A stretch of DNA of 64,000 nt. Source: JAZDRH01 sp047470865 (GTDB taxonomy: Bacteria; Pseudomonadota; Gammaproteobacteria; Pseudomonadales; Pseudomonadaceae). The position numbers and the translations under genes were made by a program. Of the stretch, positions 50,538-60,500 are shown piece after piece (the stretch's first letter is position 1; every line of letters starts with the position of its first letter). The DNA is taken from positions 1 to 64,000 of the forward strand of contig NZ_JAZDRH010000008.1 in NCBI RefSeq assembly GCF_047470865.1, read 5' to 3'. Under the pieces are notes generated by a model, which made no database searches, was not told the DNA's origin, and was given only the letters and a program-made list of their open reading frames with translations.

Positions 50538-52439
50538 CTACTCAGCGGTCAGTGGGTCAATTTCTTGTTGAAGAGTTTTATCTGAGGTTTTTGCCGTTGC
50601 GCCAGCAGGCGTTCCTCGTAAGAAGCTTTCTTGGTCAAAGCCCAGCTTCATCACATTGCGTAAACCTTGAATAATACGGCTGCAATAGCCTAAGTCATTC
50701 ATTAATGAACTGGCTTGCATACTGCTAATTTTTTGTTCACGCACATCCGTAAATAAATCTGCGCGGAATTTAGCATCAAAATTAGCAGCTTCTGAGTCCA
50801 CCCATTCCAGACGGCTTAACCACATATCTTCTGGCATATCTTCACTCACGCCAAGCTCACGAATTTGCCGTAATACCCACATTAAATGGCTGCGTAACTC
50901 TATGTATTCATTGTGAATAACAGCCTCTCCCTCACGTAAATAATGCCCAAGATTTTTCTGTAAGTGCTTGGCATCTTTCACTGCATCCACCAACTGTAAA
51001 GCCGCTATTTGACAGGTAACCCAAAAACGCTGGTGATCTTCGTCGATTTCAAAATCAATATTCACGCGGCTCATAAAATCTAAGATATCGGCATAAACGC
51101 TTTTAATGTATTGCTGATACAAGATTTGTGCATCCACCCCTTGCGCATGAGGCCGAGCATGTAAAATAGCATCATCAATACTAGGGTTAGTGAGCTGCTC
51201 AACAGGCTGATAGAGTGCGTGGCAGATCACCTCAAGGCTTAAGCGCCCTAGATGTTTTAACTCCATGACAATAGCACGCATGGCTGTATCTACTGAGGAC
51301 AATGCCGCTTTGTCTAAATAGCGTGCATGTATTGGCTCCGGCATGGCTACCACTGACTCTGCACTTTCTGCCGCTTGGCTAGCAACTTCTGGCTCAATAA
51401 GTACCGCAGGCTCTTCTTTGTTTGGACGTATACGCTCCAAAAAGCGTACTAACATATCTTGCGTTGGCCAAAATAACATAAAGCCAATAATGCCAAAAAA
51501 AGTTTGAAACAGTGCCAGTTGCAGCAAGGTATTTTCACCTAGCCCTAACAAACTCATAAGCCAGACACATAGCCAAGCAAGAGGCGTCAGCAGCGCAAAA
51601 CAGGCAATGCCTGTAATAAGGTTAAAAATCACATGCGCTAACACTAGCTTTTGCCCACTACGATTGCCACCCAGCCAGCCCATAATGGCAGTGGTCACAC
51701 TACTACCGAGGTTGCCACCAATAGCCGCTGCCATGCCTTGGGTTAAATCAATTTGATTAGTTGCCAGCGCTGCCAAAATTAAAATCATAGTGGCATGGCT
51801 AGACTGCAAAACAGCGGTTAATAAAATACCAATGCCCACAAATAAGAGGGAGCCTAACCAGCCTGTTTCAGAGACAGAAGTAAGATCTATTGCATCGCCC
51901 AGTTCATTAAAACCATTTTTAATGTTTTCAATGCCAAGAAAAATAAAGGCGATCCCTAATACAATGCGCCCGGCAGCTTTTCCTTTGCTCCCTGTAAAAC
52001 CAGCTAATACACCAAAAACTAATAGCGGTAACGCTAGCACACTCAGGCTAAAGTTTTGCCCTGCAGCGGCCAGCAACCACATGCCAGGCACTGTGCCTAA
52101 GTTAATACCAATTAAAATAGCGATAGAGCTAGAAAAGTGCAGCAAGCCTGTACTTAAAAAAGCAACTGTCAACAACGACATTAAGGTGGTTGATTGCAAA
52201 ACACTGGTACCACCAGCGCCAAATAAAAAGCTTTTAAACTTGGTTTCAGTACTTTTTGCCAGCAATATTTCTAATTTGCCACCTGCTAGCTGTTTTAAAC
52301 CTTCCTCAAGGCATTGCATGCCAAATAAGAACAGTGCTAGACCCGCACATAGCGTCATCCATGATGTGCTATAGAAAAAACTCAGGGATAAACCAATAAG
52401 AATAATTAACGGCAATACGAGCGCTTTAACTTTCTGCAT
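50538..52439 (-). CDS. Na+/phosphate cotransporter family protein with PhoU-like domain
   Basis: 633 residues from ATG 52439 (AGGA upstream; a longer frame adds 13 polar residues before the first helix). Residues 1-310 contain two inverted transport repeats with the QSS motifs TSVLQSTTLMSLL and AVLQSSHATMIL, giving about eight membrane helices. Residues about 380-610 are PhoU-like helical bundles. The family (NptA/YjbB) moves phosphate with sodium, often outward in bacteria. Direction and regulation here are unknown; the DNA-repair gene mutM is next. Confidence 0.9.
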   Translation of the reverse strand: MQKVKALVLPLIILIGLSLSFFYSTSWMTLCAGLALFLFGMQCLEEGLKQLAGGKLEILLAKSTETKFKSFLFGAGGTSVLQSTTLMSLLTVAFLSTGLLHFSSSIAILIGINLGTVPGMWLLAAAGQNFSLSVLALPLLVFGVLAGFTGSKGKAAGRIVLGIAFIFLGIENIKNGFNELGDAIDLTSVSETGWLGSLLFVGIGILLTAVLQSSHATMILILAALATNQIDLTQGMAAAIGGNLGSSVTTAIMGWLGGNRSGQKLVLAHVIFNLITGIACFALLTPLAWLCVWLMSLLGLGENTLLQLALFQTFFGIIGFMLFWPTQDMLVRFLERIRPNKEEPAVLIEPEVASQAAESAESVVAMPEPIHARYLDKAALSSVDTAMRAIVMELKHLGRLSLEVICHALYQPVEQLTNPSIDDAILHARPHAQGVDAQILYQQYIKSVYADILDFMSRVNIDFEIDEDHQRFWVTCQIAALQLVDAVKDAKHLQKNLGHYLREGEAVIHNEYIELRSHLMWVLRQIRELGVSEDMPEDMWLSRLEWVDSEAANFDAKFRADLFTDVREQKISSMQASSLMNDLGYCSRIIQGLRNVMKLGFDQESFLRGTPAGATAKTSDKTLQQEIDPLTAE

Positions 52440-52503
52440 ACATGCATTCCTGCCCAAATTAGCAAGCCGAAATCGCATGATTATTCATGCGAACCAAAGT
52501 TTT

Positions 52504-53316
52504 TTATTTTTGGCAGTTTGGACAGAATACGCTAGAGCGTTGCCCTAGTTTCACTTCACGAAGTGATCGAGCACACACTAGACAAGGCTGATTTGTGCGT
52601 CCGTAAACATTAAGTTCCTGTTGAAAATAGCCAGGCTTACCATCGCCCCCTACAAAATCGCGTAATGTAGTGCCACCACGTTCAATGGCTATGGCTAAAA
52701 TACGCTTTATTTCTTCTGCCAAACGTACATAGCGTGCCTTGGAAATACTTTTTGCTTCACGGCGTGGATCAATACCCGCTGCAAATAATGCTTCAGATGC
52801 ATAAATATTTCCCACACCCACTACAATAGCGTTATCCATAATAAAGGGTTTAACTGACATTGTTCGCTTGCGCGATAACTGATACAGACGTAGCCCTGTA
52901 AACTCCTCAGATAGAGGCTCTGGGCCTAAATTGGCTAGCAAGCTGTGCTTGAGAGGCTCATGATCCCACAGCATGGCACCAAAGCGGCGAGGATCGGTAT
53001 AACGCAGCGCCATACCGTTATTTAAAACAATATCCACATGTTCATGCTTAGCCGCTGGCGTATCTGCACTCACCATACGTAAACTGCCAGACATGCCTAA
53101 ATGGCAAATCAAAGTACCCACTTGCGCGTGAATCAAAAGATATTTAGCGCGCCGTTCAACCTCTGTAATAGACTGGCCAGAAAGGCGAATATCTAAATCT
53201 TCAGGAATTGGCCAGCGTAAGCGACTATTACGCACAATCACCTGCTGCACACGCTGACCAATAAGATGCGGCGCTATTCCGCGCCGCGTTGTTTCTACTT
53301 CAGGAAGTTCTGGCAT
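52504..53316 (-). CDS. mutM: Formamidopyrimidine-DNA glycosylase
   Basis: 270 residues. Catalytic N-terminus PELPEVETTRRG (Pro1 nucleophile and Glu2 after Met removal), the helix-two-turn-helix region FVGVGNIYASEALF-like (VVGVGNIYASEALFAAGIDP) and the C-terminal zinc finger (CLVCARSLREV...CPNCQK) are all present. It removes 8-oxoguanine and other oxidised purines and nicks the strand. Stop and start of the FAA hydrolase upstream overlap by one base. Confidence 0.97.
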   Translation of the reverse strand: MPELPEVETTRRGIAPHLIGQRVQQVIVRNSRLRWPIPEDLDIRLSGQSITEVERRAKYLLIHAQVGTLICHLGMSGSLRMVSADTPAAKHEHVDIVLNNGMALRYTDPRRFGAMLWDHEPLKHSLLANLGPEPLSEEFTGLRLYQLSRKRTMSVKPFIMDNAIVVGVGNIYASEALFAAGIDPRREAKSISKARYVRLAEEIKRILAIAIERGGTTLRDFVGGDGKPGYFQQELNVYGRTNQPCLVCARSLREVKLGQRSSVFCPNCQK

Positions 53317-53990
53317 TAACTGCGCGCCAACACTTTCATTTGCGTTTCAGTATGACCCACTAAAGACAATGCCAAAGTATCGCCTATGTTGAGTGGACCA
53401 ACACCTACTGGCGTACCTGTAAGCACCACATCCCCAGGTTGCAAACTAAAGTTGCCTGCAATGTGCTGAATTAATGGGATGATTGGGTTAAGCATATCGC
53501 GGCTATTGCCGTCTTGACGCACTTCACCGTTAATGCTTAAACGAATACCCATATCGGTTAAGTCGCCTACTTCATCACTATGAATAAACGCAGTTAACAC
53601 ACAGGCACCATCAAAGGATTTTGCCAGCTCCCAAGGTAAGCCTTTTTCTTTGAGCTTACTCTGCACATCACGCAGGGTTAAATCTAGCGCTGCGGCATAG
53701 CCTGAAATGGCATCTAATACTTCTTCGTTGTCAGGTTTGCGCGACAACGGTTTGCCAATTAAGACGCCAATTTCTGCCTCATAATGCACAACACCGCGAT
53801 CAGTAGGTATGCTAAAACCGCCCTCAGGACAAACCACGCAGCTTCCTGGCTTAATAAAGAGTAACGGTTCCGTCGGCACAGGGTTGTTCAGTTCTTTAGC
53901 ATGCTCAGCATAATTACGACCTACACATACCACTTTGCCCACTGGAAAATGAATACGTGTGCCATCTGTATAGCGGTGTTGATAGCTCAT
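53316..53990 (-). CDS. Fumarylacetoacetate hydrolase family protein
   Basis: 224 residues, the single-domain FAH size. VGRNYAEHAKELNNPVPTEP is followed by the metal-ligand motif HYEAEIGVLIGK, DLTLRDVQSKLKEKGLPWEL and VLTGTPVGVGPL. Relatives include acylpyruvases and oxaloacetate decarboxylases; the sequence does not fix the substrate. It lies between mutM and the D2HGDH-like oxidase, all on the minus strand, and is probably co-transcribed with both. Confidence 0.9.
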   Translation of the reverse strand: MSYQHRYTDGTRIHFPVGKVVCVGRNYAEHAKELNNPVPTEPLLFIKPGSCVVCPEGGFSIPTDRGVVHYEAEIGVLIGKPLSRKPDNEEVLDAISGYAAALDLTLRDVQSKLKEKGLPWELAKSFDGACVLTAFIHSDEVGDLTDMGIRLSINGEVRQDGNSRDMLNPIIPLIQHIAGNFSLQPGDVVLTGTPVGVGPLNIGDTLALSLVGHTETQMKVLARS

Positions 53991-54008
53991 AACACTCCCT
54001 CAAAGAAA

Positions 54009-55412
54009 TTAGTTAGACTCAGGCGCGAAAATTTTTCCTGGGTTCATAATGCCGTTTGGATCAAACACTGCCTTAATGGCTTTCATATAGGCAATTTCTT
54101 CTTCACTGCGACTGTATTGCAAGTAATCGCGTTTGGTCATGCCAACGCCATGCTCAGCAGAAATTGAGCCATTGTGTTTTTGCACAATTTCAAACACCCA
54201 CTGGTTAACCGTGGCGCATTTTGCAAAGAATTCATCTTTTTCCATAGTTTCTGGTTTTAAGATGTTTAAGTGCAAGTTGCCATCACCAATATGGCCAAAC
54301 CATACCACTTCAAAATCAGGGTAGTTTTTCTCTACCACCTCATCAATTTCACGCAAGAACGCAGGTACTTGACTCACAGTGACGGAAATATCGTTTTTGT
54401 AAGGCGTCCAATGAGAAATCGTTTCTGAAATATACTCGCGTAGTTTCCACAGATTCTCTAATTGCTGCTCGCTTTGGCTCATCACGCCGTCCCACACCCA
54501 CTCTTGCTCAACACAATGCTCAAATAGCTCAAGAGCGGTGTTAGATACCTCTTCGCTGGTCGCTTCAAACTCCAGCAATGCGTAGAACGGGCATTCTGTT
54601 TCAAACGCCGGCGGCACATCACCACGTGCTAGTACTTTAGCTAAGGCTTTGTCAGAGAAAAACTCAAAAGCAGTTAGATCGATTTTGCTACGAAACGCAT
54701 GCATAACAGGCATGATGGCATCAAAGTCAGACAAACCTAATACCAATGCAGTTAAGTTTTTGGGTGCACGGTCTAGCTGCATAGTTGCTTCGACTACAAA
54801 GCCCAATGTGCCTTCGGCGCCAATAAATAATTGACGCATATCATAGCCAGTGGCGTTTTTTACCAGCCCTTTGTTGAGCTCAAGAATGTCACCTTTCCCA
54901 GTAACTACTTTTAAGCCAGCTACCCAGTTACGCGTCATGCCGTAACGAATTACCTTGATACCACCCGCATTAGTGCCAATGTTGCCACCAATTTGGCTAG
55001 AGCCTGCTGAGGCAAAATCAACAGGATAGTACAAACCTTTTTCTTCCGCGAAGTTCTGCAGTTGCTCAGTCACCACACCAGGCTGACATACTGCAGTACG
55101 ATCATATTCGTTAAAGCTCAATACTTTATTCATGTAGTCGAAGGAAACTACAACCTCACCGTTAGCCGCAACGGCAGCGGCGGATAAACCAGTACGACCG
55201 CCAGAGGGCACTAGGGCCACCTTGCGTTCATTTGCCCAACGCACAATCGCCTGTACTTGTTCTGTGGTGCGTGGGAATGCAATTGCTAATGGAGCTGGAG
55301 CAAAATGTTTGGTCCAATCCTTTCCATGCGCTTCTAGCGACTCGGCGTCCGTAAGGACTTTGCCGTCATCCAATAAACTTTTTAATTCTTCAATTAACGC
55401 AAGGTTTGTCAT
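54009..55412 (-). CDS. D-2-hydroxyglutarate dehydrogenase-type FAD oxidase
   Basis: 467 residues from ATG 55412, the length known for Pseudomonas D2HGDH; an ATG at 55457 would add 15 residues and neither has a strong RBS. FAD-binding PCMH domain: ALVPSGGRTGLSAAAVA and GGNIGTNAGGIKVIRYG. The C-terminal metal/substrate part has FGHIGDGNLHLNI and SAEHGVGMTKRDYL. In Pseudomonas the enzyme returns D-2-hydroxyglutarate, made by SerA, to 2-oxoglutarate, pulling serine synthesis forward. serA is divergent next door, which supports this. D-lactate dehydrogenase is the main alternative. Confidence 0.9.
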   Translation of the reverse strand: MTNLALIEELKSLLDDGKVLTDAESLEAHGKDWTKHFAPAPLAIAFPRTTEQVQAIVRWANERKVALVPSGGRTGLSAAAVAANGEVVVSFDYMNKVLSFNEYDRTAVCQPGVVTEQLQNFAEEKGLYYPVDFASAGSSQIGGNIGTNAGGIKVIRYGMTRNWVAGLKVVTGKGDILELNKGLVKNATGYDMRQLFIGAEGTLGFVVEATMQLDRAPKNLTALVLGLSDFDAIMPVMHAFRSKIDLTAFEFFSDKALAKVLARGDVPPAFETECPFYALLEFEATSEEVSNTALELFEHCVEQEWVWDGVMSQSEQQLENLWKLREYISETISHWTPYKNDISVTVSQVPAFLREIDEVVEKNYPDFEVVWFGHIGDGNLHLNILKPETMEKDEFFAKCATVNQWVFEIVQKHNGSISAEHGVGMTKRDYLQYSRSEEEIAYMKAIKAVFDPNGIMNPGKIFAPESN

Positions 55413-55621
55413 TTCTTTAGTCTCGTGTGGTTCATCCACAGCGTGAATATCCTTCATAATTATTCAGGCTGTTTTCTTTTTAGTATATGTTAGCATAGGC
55501 AGCATCCCGCTAGTCGTGCTTTTCGCCGATTCCCGGGCCGGCTAATAAAATTATTTGCCGATCCGGTCAGTTACCACTGTCCACCAATTTGCCATTCACC
55601 TCGATAAACAGGTTTACGCAG

Positions 55622-56854
55622 ATGAGCAAAACGTCGCTTGATAAAAGCAAAATTCGCTTTCTACTTCTAGAAGGCGTACACCAAAATGCTGTAGATACGC
55701 TGCATGCCGCAGGTTATTCAAATATTGAATACCTAGCAGGTTCTTTACCAGAAGATGAGCTCAAAGAAAAGATCCGTGATGCTCATTTCATCGGTATTCG
55801 CTCTCGCACACAGCTGACCGAAGAAATCTTCGACTGTGCAGAGAAGCTAGTTGCTGTGGGCTGCTTTTGTATCGGTACCAACCAAGTTGACTTAAACGCA
55901 GCGCGTGAGCGCGGCATCGCCGTTTTCAATGCGCCATTCTCAAATACTCGTTCGGTAGCAGAGCTCGCTCTGGCTGAAGCTATTATGCTATTACGTGGTA
56001 TTCCGGAGAAGAACGCTTCCTGCCACCGTGGTGGTTGGATGAAGAGCGCATCTGGTTCCTATGAAATCCGCGGTAAAAAACTTGGGATTATCGGCTACGG
56101 CTCTATTGGCACGCAGCTTTCTGTACTAGCAGAAGCGCTAGGTATGGACGTTTACTACTACGATGTAGTCACCAAGTTGCCTTACGGTAATGCTAAGCAA
56201 GTTGGTAGCTTAAAAGAGCTATTAGCTTTAGCTGATATTGTGTCTTTGCACGTTCCACAACTACCTTCTACTCAGTGGATGATTAGTGAAAAAGAACTAC
56301 GCACCATGAAGAAAGGCTCAATCCTACTGAATGCCGCTCGTGGCACTGTAGTTGTCATTGAAGACCTAGTTAAAGTGCTAGAAGACGGTCACCTAGCAGG
56401 TGCTGCTATCGACGTATTCCCTGTTGAGCCTCGTGCTAACGGCGAAGAGTTTGAAAGCCCACTGCGTAAGTTTGATAACGTAATTCTAACGCCACACGTA
56501 GGCGGTTCAACCCAAGAAGCTCAAGCGAATATTGGTCTTGAAGTAGCAGAAAAGCTAGTTAAGTACAGCGATAACGGTACTTCTGTATCTTCTGTAAACT
56601 TCCCAGAGTTAGCCTTACCTGCGCATCCTGGCAAGCACCGTATCCTACATATTCACAAGAATATCCCTGGCGTTATGGGTGAAATTAACAAAGTATTTGC
56701 TGATAACAACATCAACGTATCAGGTCAATTTCTACAAACCAATGATAGCGTTGGCTATGTAGTAATTGATGTTGATGCAGCGGTTGCAGCCGATGCTTAC
56801 GAAAAACTACAGCATGTTAAAGGCACTATGCGCTGCCGCATCTTATTCTCTTAA
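55622..56854 (+). CDS. serA: D-3-phosphoglycerate dehydrogenase
   Basis: 410 residues from ATG 55622 (MSKTSLDKSKIRFLLLEGVH), the Pseudomonas-type start; an earlier ATG at 55589 has no family support. NAD-binding GIIGYGSIGTQLSVLAEALG; catalytic His in NVILTPHVGGSTQEAQ; a C-terminal ACT domain (RILHIHKNIPGVMGEINKVF) for serine feedback. First step of serine synthesis; also reduces 2-oxoglutarate to D-2-hydroxyglutarate. It has about 165 non-coding bases upstream shared with the D2HGDH gene and ends at a strong terminator. Confidence 0.97.
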   Translation: MSKTSLDKSKIRFLLLEGVHQNAVDTLHAAGYSNIEYLAGSLPEDELKEKIRDAHFIGIRSRTQLTEEIFDCAEKLVAVGCFCIGTNQVDLNAARERGIAVFNAPFSNTRSVAELALAEAIMLLRGIPEKNASCHRGGWMKSASGSYEIRGKKLGIIGYGSIGTQLSVLAEALGMDVYYYDVVTKLPYGNAKQVGSLKELLALADIVSLHVPQLPSTQWMISEKELRTMKKGSILLNAARGTVVVIEDLVKVLEDGHLAGAAIDVFPVEPRANGEEFESPLRKFDNVILTPHVGGSTQEAQANIGLEVAEKLVKYSDNGTSVSSVNFPELALPAHPGKHRILHIHKNIPGVMGEINKVFADNNINVSGQFLQTNDSVGYVVIDVDAAVAADAYEKLQHVKGTMRCRILFS

Positions 56855-56870
56855 GAAACTGTTGTAGTAC

Positions 56871-56903
56871 AAAAAACGCCTGATTTATATCAGGCGTTTT
56901 ATT
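56871..56903 (+). terminator. Terminator after serA
   Basis: AAAACGCCTGAT and ATCAGGCGTTTT pair over 12 bp around a TTAT loop, followed by ATTT. It may also serve the convergent lipoprotein gene. Confidence 0.85.
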
Positions 56904-56928
56904 TAGCATTTTAACCATAACTTAACTA

Positions 56929-57561
56929 TTAAATTTTATTTAAGTCTTGCACTAACTGCGCAATAGTCTCATCTGTTAGTGGTTCCTTAGACATAAATTG
57001 CACTATTGCTATTTCGTTTTCTAACACCGCTTTAACAATATAAATAACATGCAAATTATGGTTATTCTTACCCAGAATATAATTTACGCCTGCCTGAGTA
57101 TGAGCCGTAAAATGGCCTTCTTGTGCATTGATATCGGCTAAAAAGCGTTGCTGGAATGGTCTAGGCCCTTGATAGGTAAAAATTTCCTGAGTGATAAGCG
57201 TTTTATCATCAGTTGTAGTAAAGGTGCTGTGAATATAACCGCCCTGCCTTTTAATTTGTCGTTCACCTGCCAAAACATAGTGCTTGCCTGCTACCTGATA
57301 GGATATATTCAGTAGCTGATTAATTGGGCTATTTAACGGCAAACCTGTTGGTGTCTGTTGAATACCATAGCATTTGACATAATTTTGGTACTCAGGATTA
57401 ATAATAGGCTGCTTTGTAGGTAGTCCTGTTTTATCAATAAATTGCCCTTGATGATCTTTTAAATATTTCTGTGGCACCTCACCATAATAGCAACGGCCTG
57501 TATCCAACGCTGAGCATCCAACCAAACCCAATATACTTAATATTATTAATAGTTTTTCCAT
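56929..57561 (-). CDS. Putative lipoprotein
   Basis: 210 residues with a short signal peptide and lipobox LVGC (Cys16). The mature part has several aromatic and Gly residues and ends in helical EPLTDETIAQLVQDLNKI. No family recognised. It is monocistronic, facing serA across a terminator. Probably attached to the outer membrane; role unknown. Confidence 0.7.
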   Translation of the reverse strand: MEKLLIILSILGLVGCSALDTGRCYYGEVPQKYLKDHQGQFIDKTGLPTKQPIINPEYQNYVKCYGIQQTPTGLPLNSPINQLLNISYQVAGKHYVLAGERQIKRQGGYIHSTFTTTDDKTLITQEIFTYQGPRPFQQRFLADINAQEGHFTAHTQAGVNYILGKNNHNLHVIYIVKAVLENEIAIVQFMSKEPLTDETIAQLVQDLNKI

Positions 57562-57753
57562 TTTGCTTAATCCTTATTTCGCTGCTGCTATACTCTCTGA
57601 TGAGTATGCTGTTACTCGCCACTATAACTGCTTAGCGCAGATATGTTTCACTACAATTCTAGTCATTCAATTTATACTTTTAACGACTTAGAGCATATAT
57701 TTACTTTGTAGATCTTTTATGGTTGATCTACATCTACTGAGGACTATTAAGTT

Positions 57754-58428
57754 ATGCGTAAAGCTTTTTTTATAATTGCCCTGTTAGGCGCAGCTCTACT
57801 TGGATTAGCTGGCTATTTCATTAATGGCACTAAAAACTTCCTAAATACGGCAACGCAAACAGAAGGTACCGTTATTGAGCTGGTAGGCTCAGATACTAAA
57901 GCACCACGTGTTGCTTTTATTGATCAGAACGGTAATGAGCACACCTATAAATCTTCTGTTTCATCTAGCCCACCAAGCTACTATGTAGGCGAGAAAGTCA
58001 CCGTTTATTATGACCCGTCTAACCTTAATAAAATTGAAATTGATGGCTTCACATCGCTATGGCTTGGTTCCACGATATTAGCGGGTATTGGTGGCATTCT
58101 TTTCTTAATTGGAGCAGTGCCTTTTGTAATTTTCTCACGCAAAAATAGCCAAAATAAAAGACTCAAAAGTTCAGGAACTTTAGTACAAGCGACATTTACT
58201 GGAACTGAGTTTGGAAATGTAGCTGTCAATAATCGCAGTCCCTATATTTTGTGCTGCCAGTGGAAAAGTCCAACATCCGACTTGATCTATATTTTCAAAA
58301 GTGACTATATTTGGTTTGACCCAAACCCTTATATCAAAGAATCGCAAACTATTGGGGTGTACATCGACCCAAGCGATCCTAAAAAACACTATATTGATTT
58401 AGGTTTTTTACCCAAGTTAGCCAGTTAA
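57754..58428 (+). CDS. DUF3592-family membrane protein
   Basis: 224 residues. First membrane helix at about 5-24 and second at about 108-130; between them a small beta domain (GTVIELVGSDTKAPRVAFID, KVTVYYDPSNLNKIEI) typical of DUF3592. A second similar beta domain follows the second helix (TLVQATFTGTEFGNVAVNNR; IGVYIDPSDPKKHYID), so the fold is repeated. GAGGA precedes the ATG. Function of the family is unknown. The next small membrane-protein gene starts 33 bases later. Confidence 0.78.
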   Translation: MRKAFFIIALLGAALLGLAGYFINGTKNFLNTATQTEGTVIELVGSDTKAPRVAFIDQNGNEHTYKSSVSSSPPSYYVGEKVTVYYDPSNLNKIEIDGFTSLWLGSTILAGIGGILFLIGAVPFVIFSRKNSQNKRLKSSGTLVQATFTGTEFGNVAVNNRSPYILCCQWKSPTSDLIYIFKSDYIWFDPNPYIKESQTIGVYIDPSDPKKHYIDLGFLPKLAS

Positions 58429-58461
58429 AAATATCCACTTAATGCATAGAAGGATAGCGTT

Positions 58462-58893
58462 ATGGCAGCCGAATACACTAATAGCCAGCATAGCTTTCAC
58501 TATCAATTACTAGCAGCATGGCTGAAAAGCAGTAGAGTTCTAAGCCTGCTATCCTTAGCATTATTACTTTGTGGTGCTGCACTAAGCGTGCATTATGAAC
58601 AACTATTTGGCTTGCTTAGCCATATCATCATTGCATTATTTGCTCAGTATTTTGGGCTACGCTTATACATGGACGGCTTAATTTTTCAATCACTGACACA
58701 CACCAGTGCCTGCGATAAACTTGAACAGTTGGATGCCAGTTTGCACTTCCTATTTGGCAAGCAAATAACGGCAACACGTACACTCTATGAACGTATTTGC
58801 GCTTGCCGTCGACTCTATATTTACTTTGCCTTAGCTCTGTTGATTCAGCTGTTATCTATTGTGCGACAAGTTATCTATATCCTGTACTTTTAA
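58462..58893 (+). CDS. Hypothetical membrane protein
   Basis: 143 residues with hydrophobic segments at about 25-45, 48-68 and 118-140 and a Cys-containing hydrophilic loop (TSACDKLEQLDASLHFL). AAGGA lies eight bases before the ATG. Probably co-transcribed with the DUF3592 gene. Its last bases overlap by 4 the end of the convergent permease gene. No family recognised. Confidence 0.65.
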   Translation: MAAEYTNSQHSFHYQLLAAWLKSSRVLSLLSLALLLCGAALSVHYEQLFGLLSHIIIALFAQYFGLRLYMDGLIFQSLTHTSACDKLEQLDASLHFLFGKQITATRTLYERICACRRLYIYFALALLIQLLSIVRQVIYILYF

Positions 58894-60167
58894 AGCCCAG
58901 CATACTTAGGTAGCCACTTAAGCATAGCGAAAACCTGTGAGAAAAACGCCAGCGCTGCAAACACCATCACAAAGCCCACCATAAAGTTGCCGCCATATAC
59001 TCTATAGTTTGCTTTAGGATATTTTTTACGACTTGCAATAACCAGCAATGCAGGCACTAATGCTGCCCAAATAGCAGCAACAGCGCCCACATATCCCATG
59101 GCATTAACAAAGCCTGTAGGTGCCACAATAAAGGCAATATAAGGCGGTAAGAACGTGATCAGTGCTGCTTTAAAACGTCCACCAGCCGTATTTGCAAACT
59201 TAAACATGTCTGCAATGTAGTCAAACAAACCTAAGGTAACACCTAAAAAGGAGCTTGAAATCGCCATGTAAGCGAAGGCATCTAATAATGTACTAACACC
59301 CTTTGTTGAAATGTAAGCCGATAATGCGCCAAGTAGCACTTTTACATCACCATCAGCAGCGATAACAGGGGCAAAGTTATTACGTGGTAAATTTCCTTGC
59401 ACAGCAAACTGCCACAAAATATAAATAACCAGTGATAAAAACGAACCTAGAAAAATACATTTAACGATCTTTGCTGTATTACGGTTGTAATAATTAACCA
59501 AGCTGGGCACATTGCCATGAAAACCAAATGAAGAAACACAAACAGGTAATGCTACCCAAATATACTGCCAATAACTCTGCCCTGAACTCGTGTGGCTATC
59601 CAATAATATCGGCAAAGATGCATGACTTAATAAACTGCCGGTAGATAAGAAAAAACTAATAATCATGCCACCAATAAGTACGGTAGAAATACGATCTACT
59701 GTTTTGGTAGACAGCCATACCAAAAAGCCCAGCACCAACAAAAAGACGCTAGAACCTAGGACTTCATATACCTTGGTAGGCGTGCCTGTCACAGATGATA
59801 GCAGTTTCTCCAGTCCAGCAGCCGTAGCATTACCGCCTACAAAAATATAAGCATAGGTCAGCATGTAGAGAGTAAATGCAACAGCTAAGCCTGTAATAAT
59901 GTTCCAATGCTTGCCTAGCAAATCATTGACAATGGTATGAAAACTGGCACCCGCTTCGTAATTTAAATTAGCCTCTAAAATCATCAAACCTGAAGTAAAC
60001 ATGCTGAACCACACATACAGCATTAAGACTAACGAGCCTAAAAACCAAACACCCGAGGTTGCAGTAGGATTAGCCAGCATACCCGCCCCAATAGCGGTGC
60101 CCGCAATAATCATTGCGCCGCCTAAAAGTGAAGGATGCTTGTGAGGTGCAGTCGCAGTGTTGGGCAT
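58890..60167 (-). CDS. Aromatic amino-acid permease (HAAAP family, TyrP/Mtr-like)
   Basis: 425 residues with 11 or so membrane helices. The N-terminal GGAMIIAGTAIGAGMLANPT is the family signature; FGFHGNVPSLVNYYNRNT in the middle is also conserved. These carriers import tyrosine or tryptophan with protons. The sequence cannot separate TyrP from Mtr. Transcribed away from azlC, with 333 bases between. Confidence 0.88.
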   Translation of the reverse strand: MPNTATAPHKHPSLLGGAMIIAGTAIGAGMLANPTATSGVWFLGSLVLMLYVWFSMFTSGLMILEANLNYEAGASFHTIVNDLLGKHWNIITGLAVAFTLYMLTYAYIFVGGNATAAGLEKLLSSVTGTPTKVYEVLGSSVFLLVLGFLVWLSTKTVDRISTVLIGGMIISFFLSTGSLLSHASLPILLDSHTSSGQSYWQYIWVALPVCVSSFGFHGNVPSLVNYYNRNTAKIVKCIFLGSFLSLVIYILWQFAVQGNLPRNNFAPVIAADGDVKVLLGALSAYISTKGVSTLLDAFAYMAISSSFLGVTLGLFDYIADMFKFANTAGGRFKAALITFLPPYIAFIVAPTGFVNAMGYVGAVAAIWAALVPALLVIASRKKYPKANYRVYGGNFMVGFVMVFAALAFFSQVFAMLKWLPKYAGL

Positions 60168-60500
60168 AGGTAATTGTGCAGTAACGATAAAAGGCTAAGT
60201 GTACCTTGTATTGTTACTGCAATATAGATACAGATGTTTCTGCCTATCAAGCAGGTAATTTGTCTGTAAACATCTTTATTTTTAGTAGCATTTCCCCATT
60301 AATTTTATAACTCAAGAATTTATACTGAACTTCCTTAGTTTTTTACCTAATTCATATAGTTAGCGACTAATTTAAAAGAAATTTTCACAATAATTGACAA
60401 GATTTGTAGTTATATCTAATGTGCTTGCTGGCTTTATACAGCCTATCTTTTTATCCTATTTGTTGGCCAATATACTCTTATACGGCCCCCAGAAATTGTC
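60168..60500. promoter_or_regulatory. Non-coding gap between divergent permease and azlC genes
   Basis: AT-rich, no gene seen on either strand. A weak plus-strand promoter candidate is TTGACA at 60394-60399 with TAATGT 17 bases later (60417-60422), about 80 bases before azlC. No attenuator or riboswitch structure is recognisable. Confidence 0.3.
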
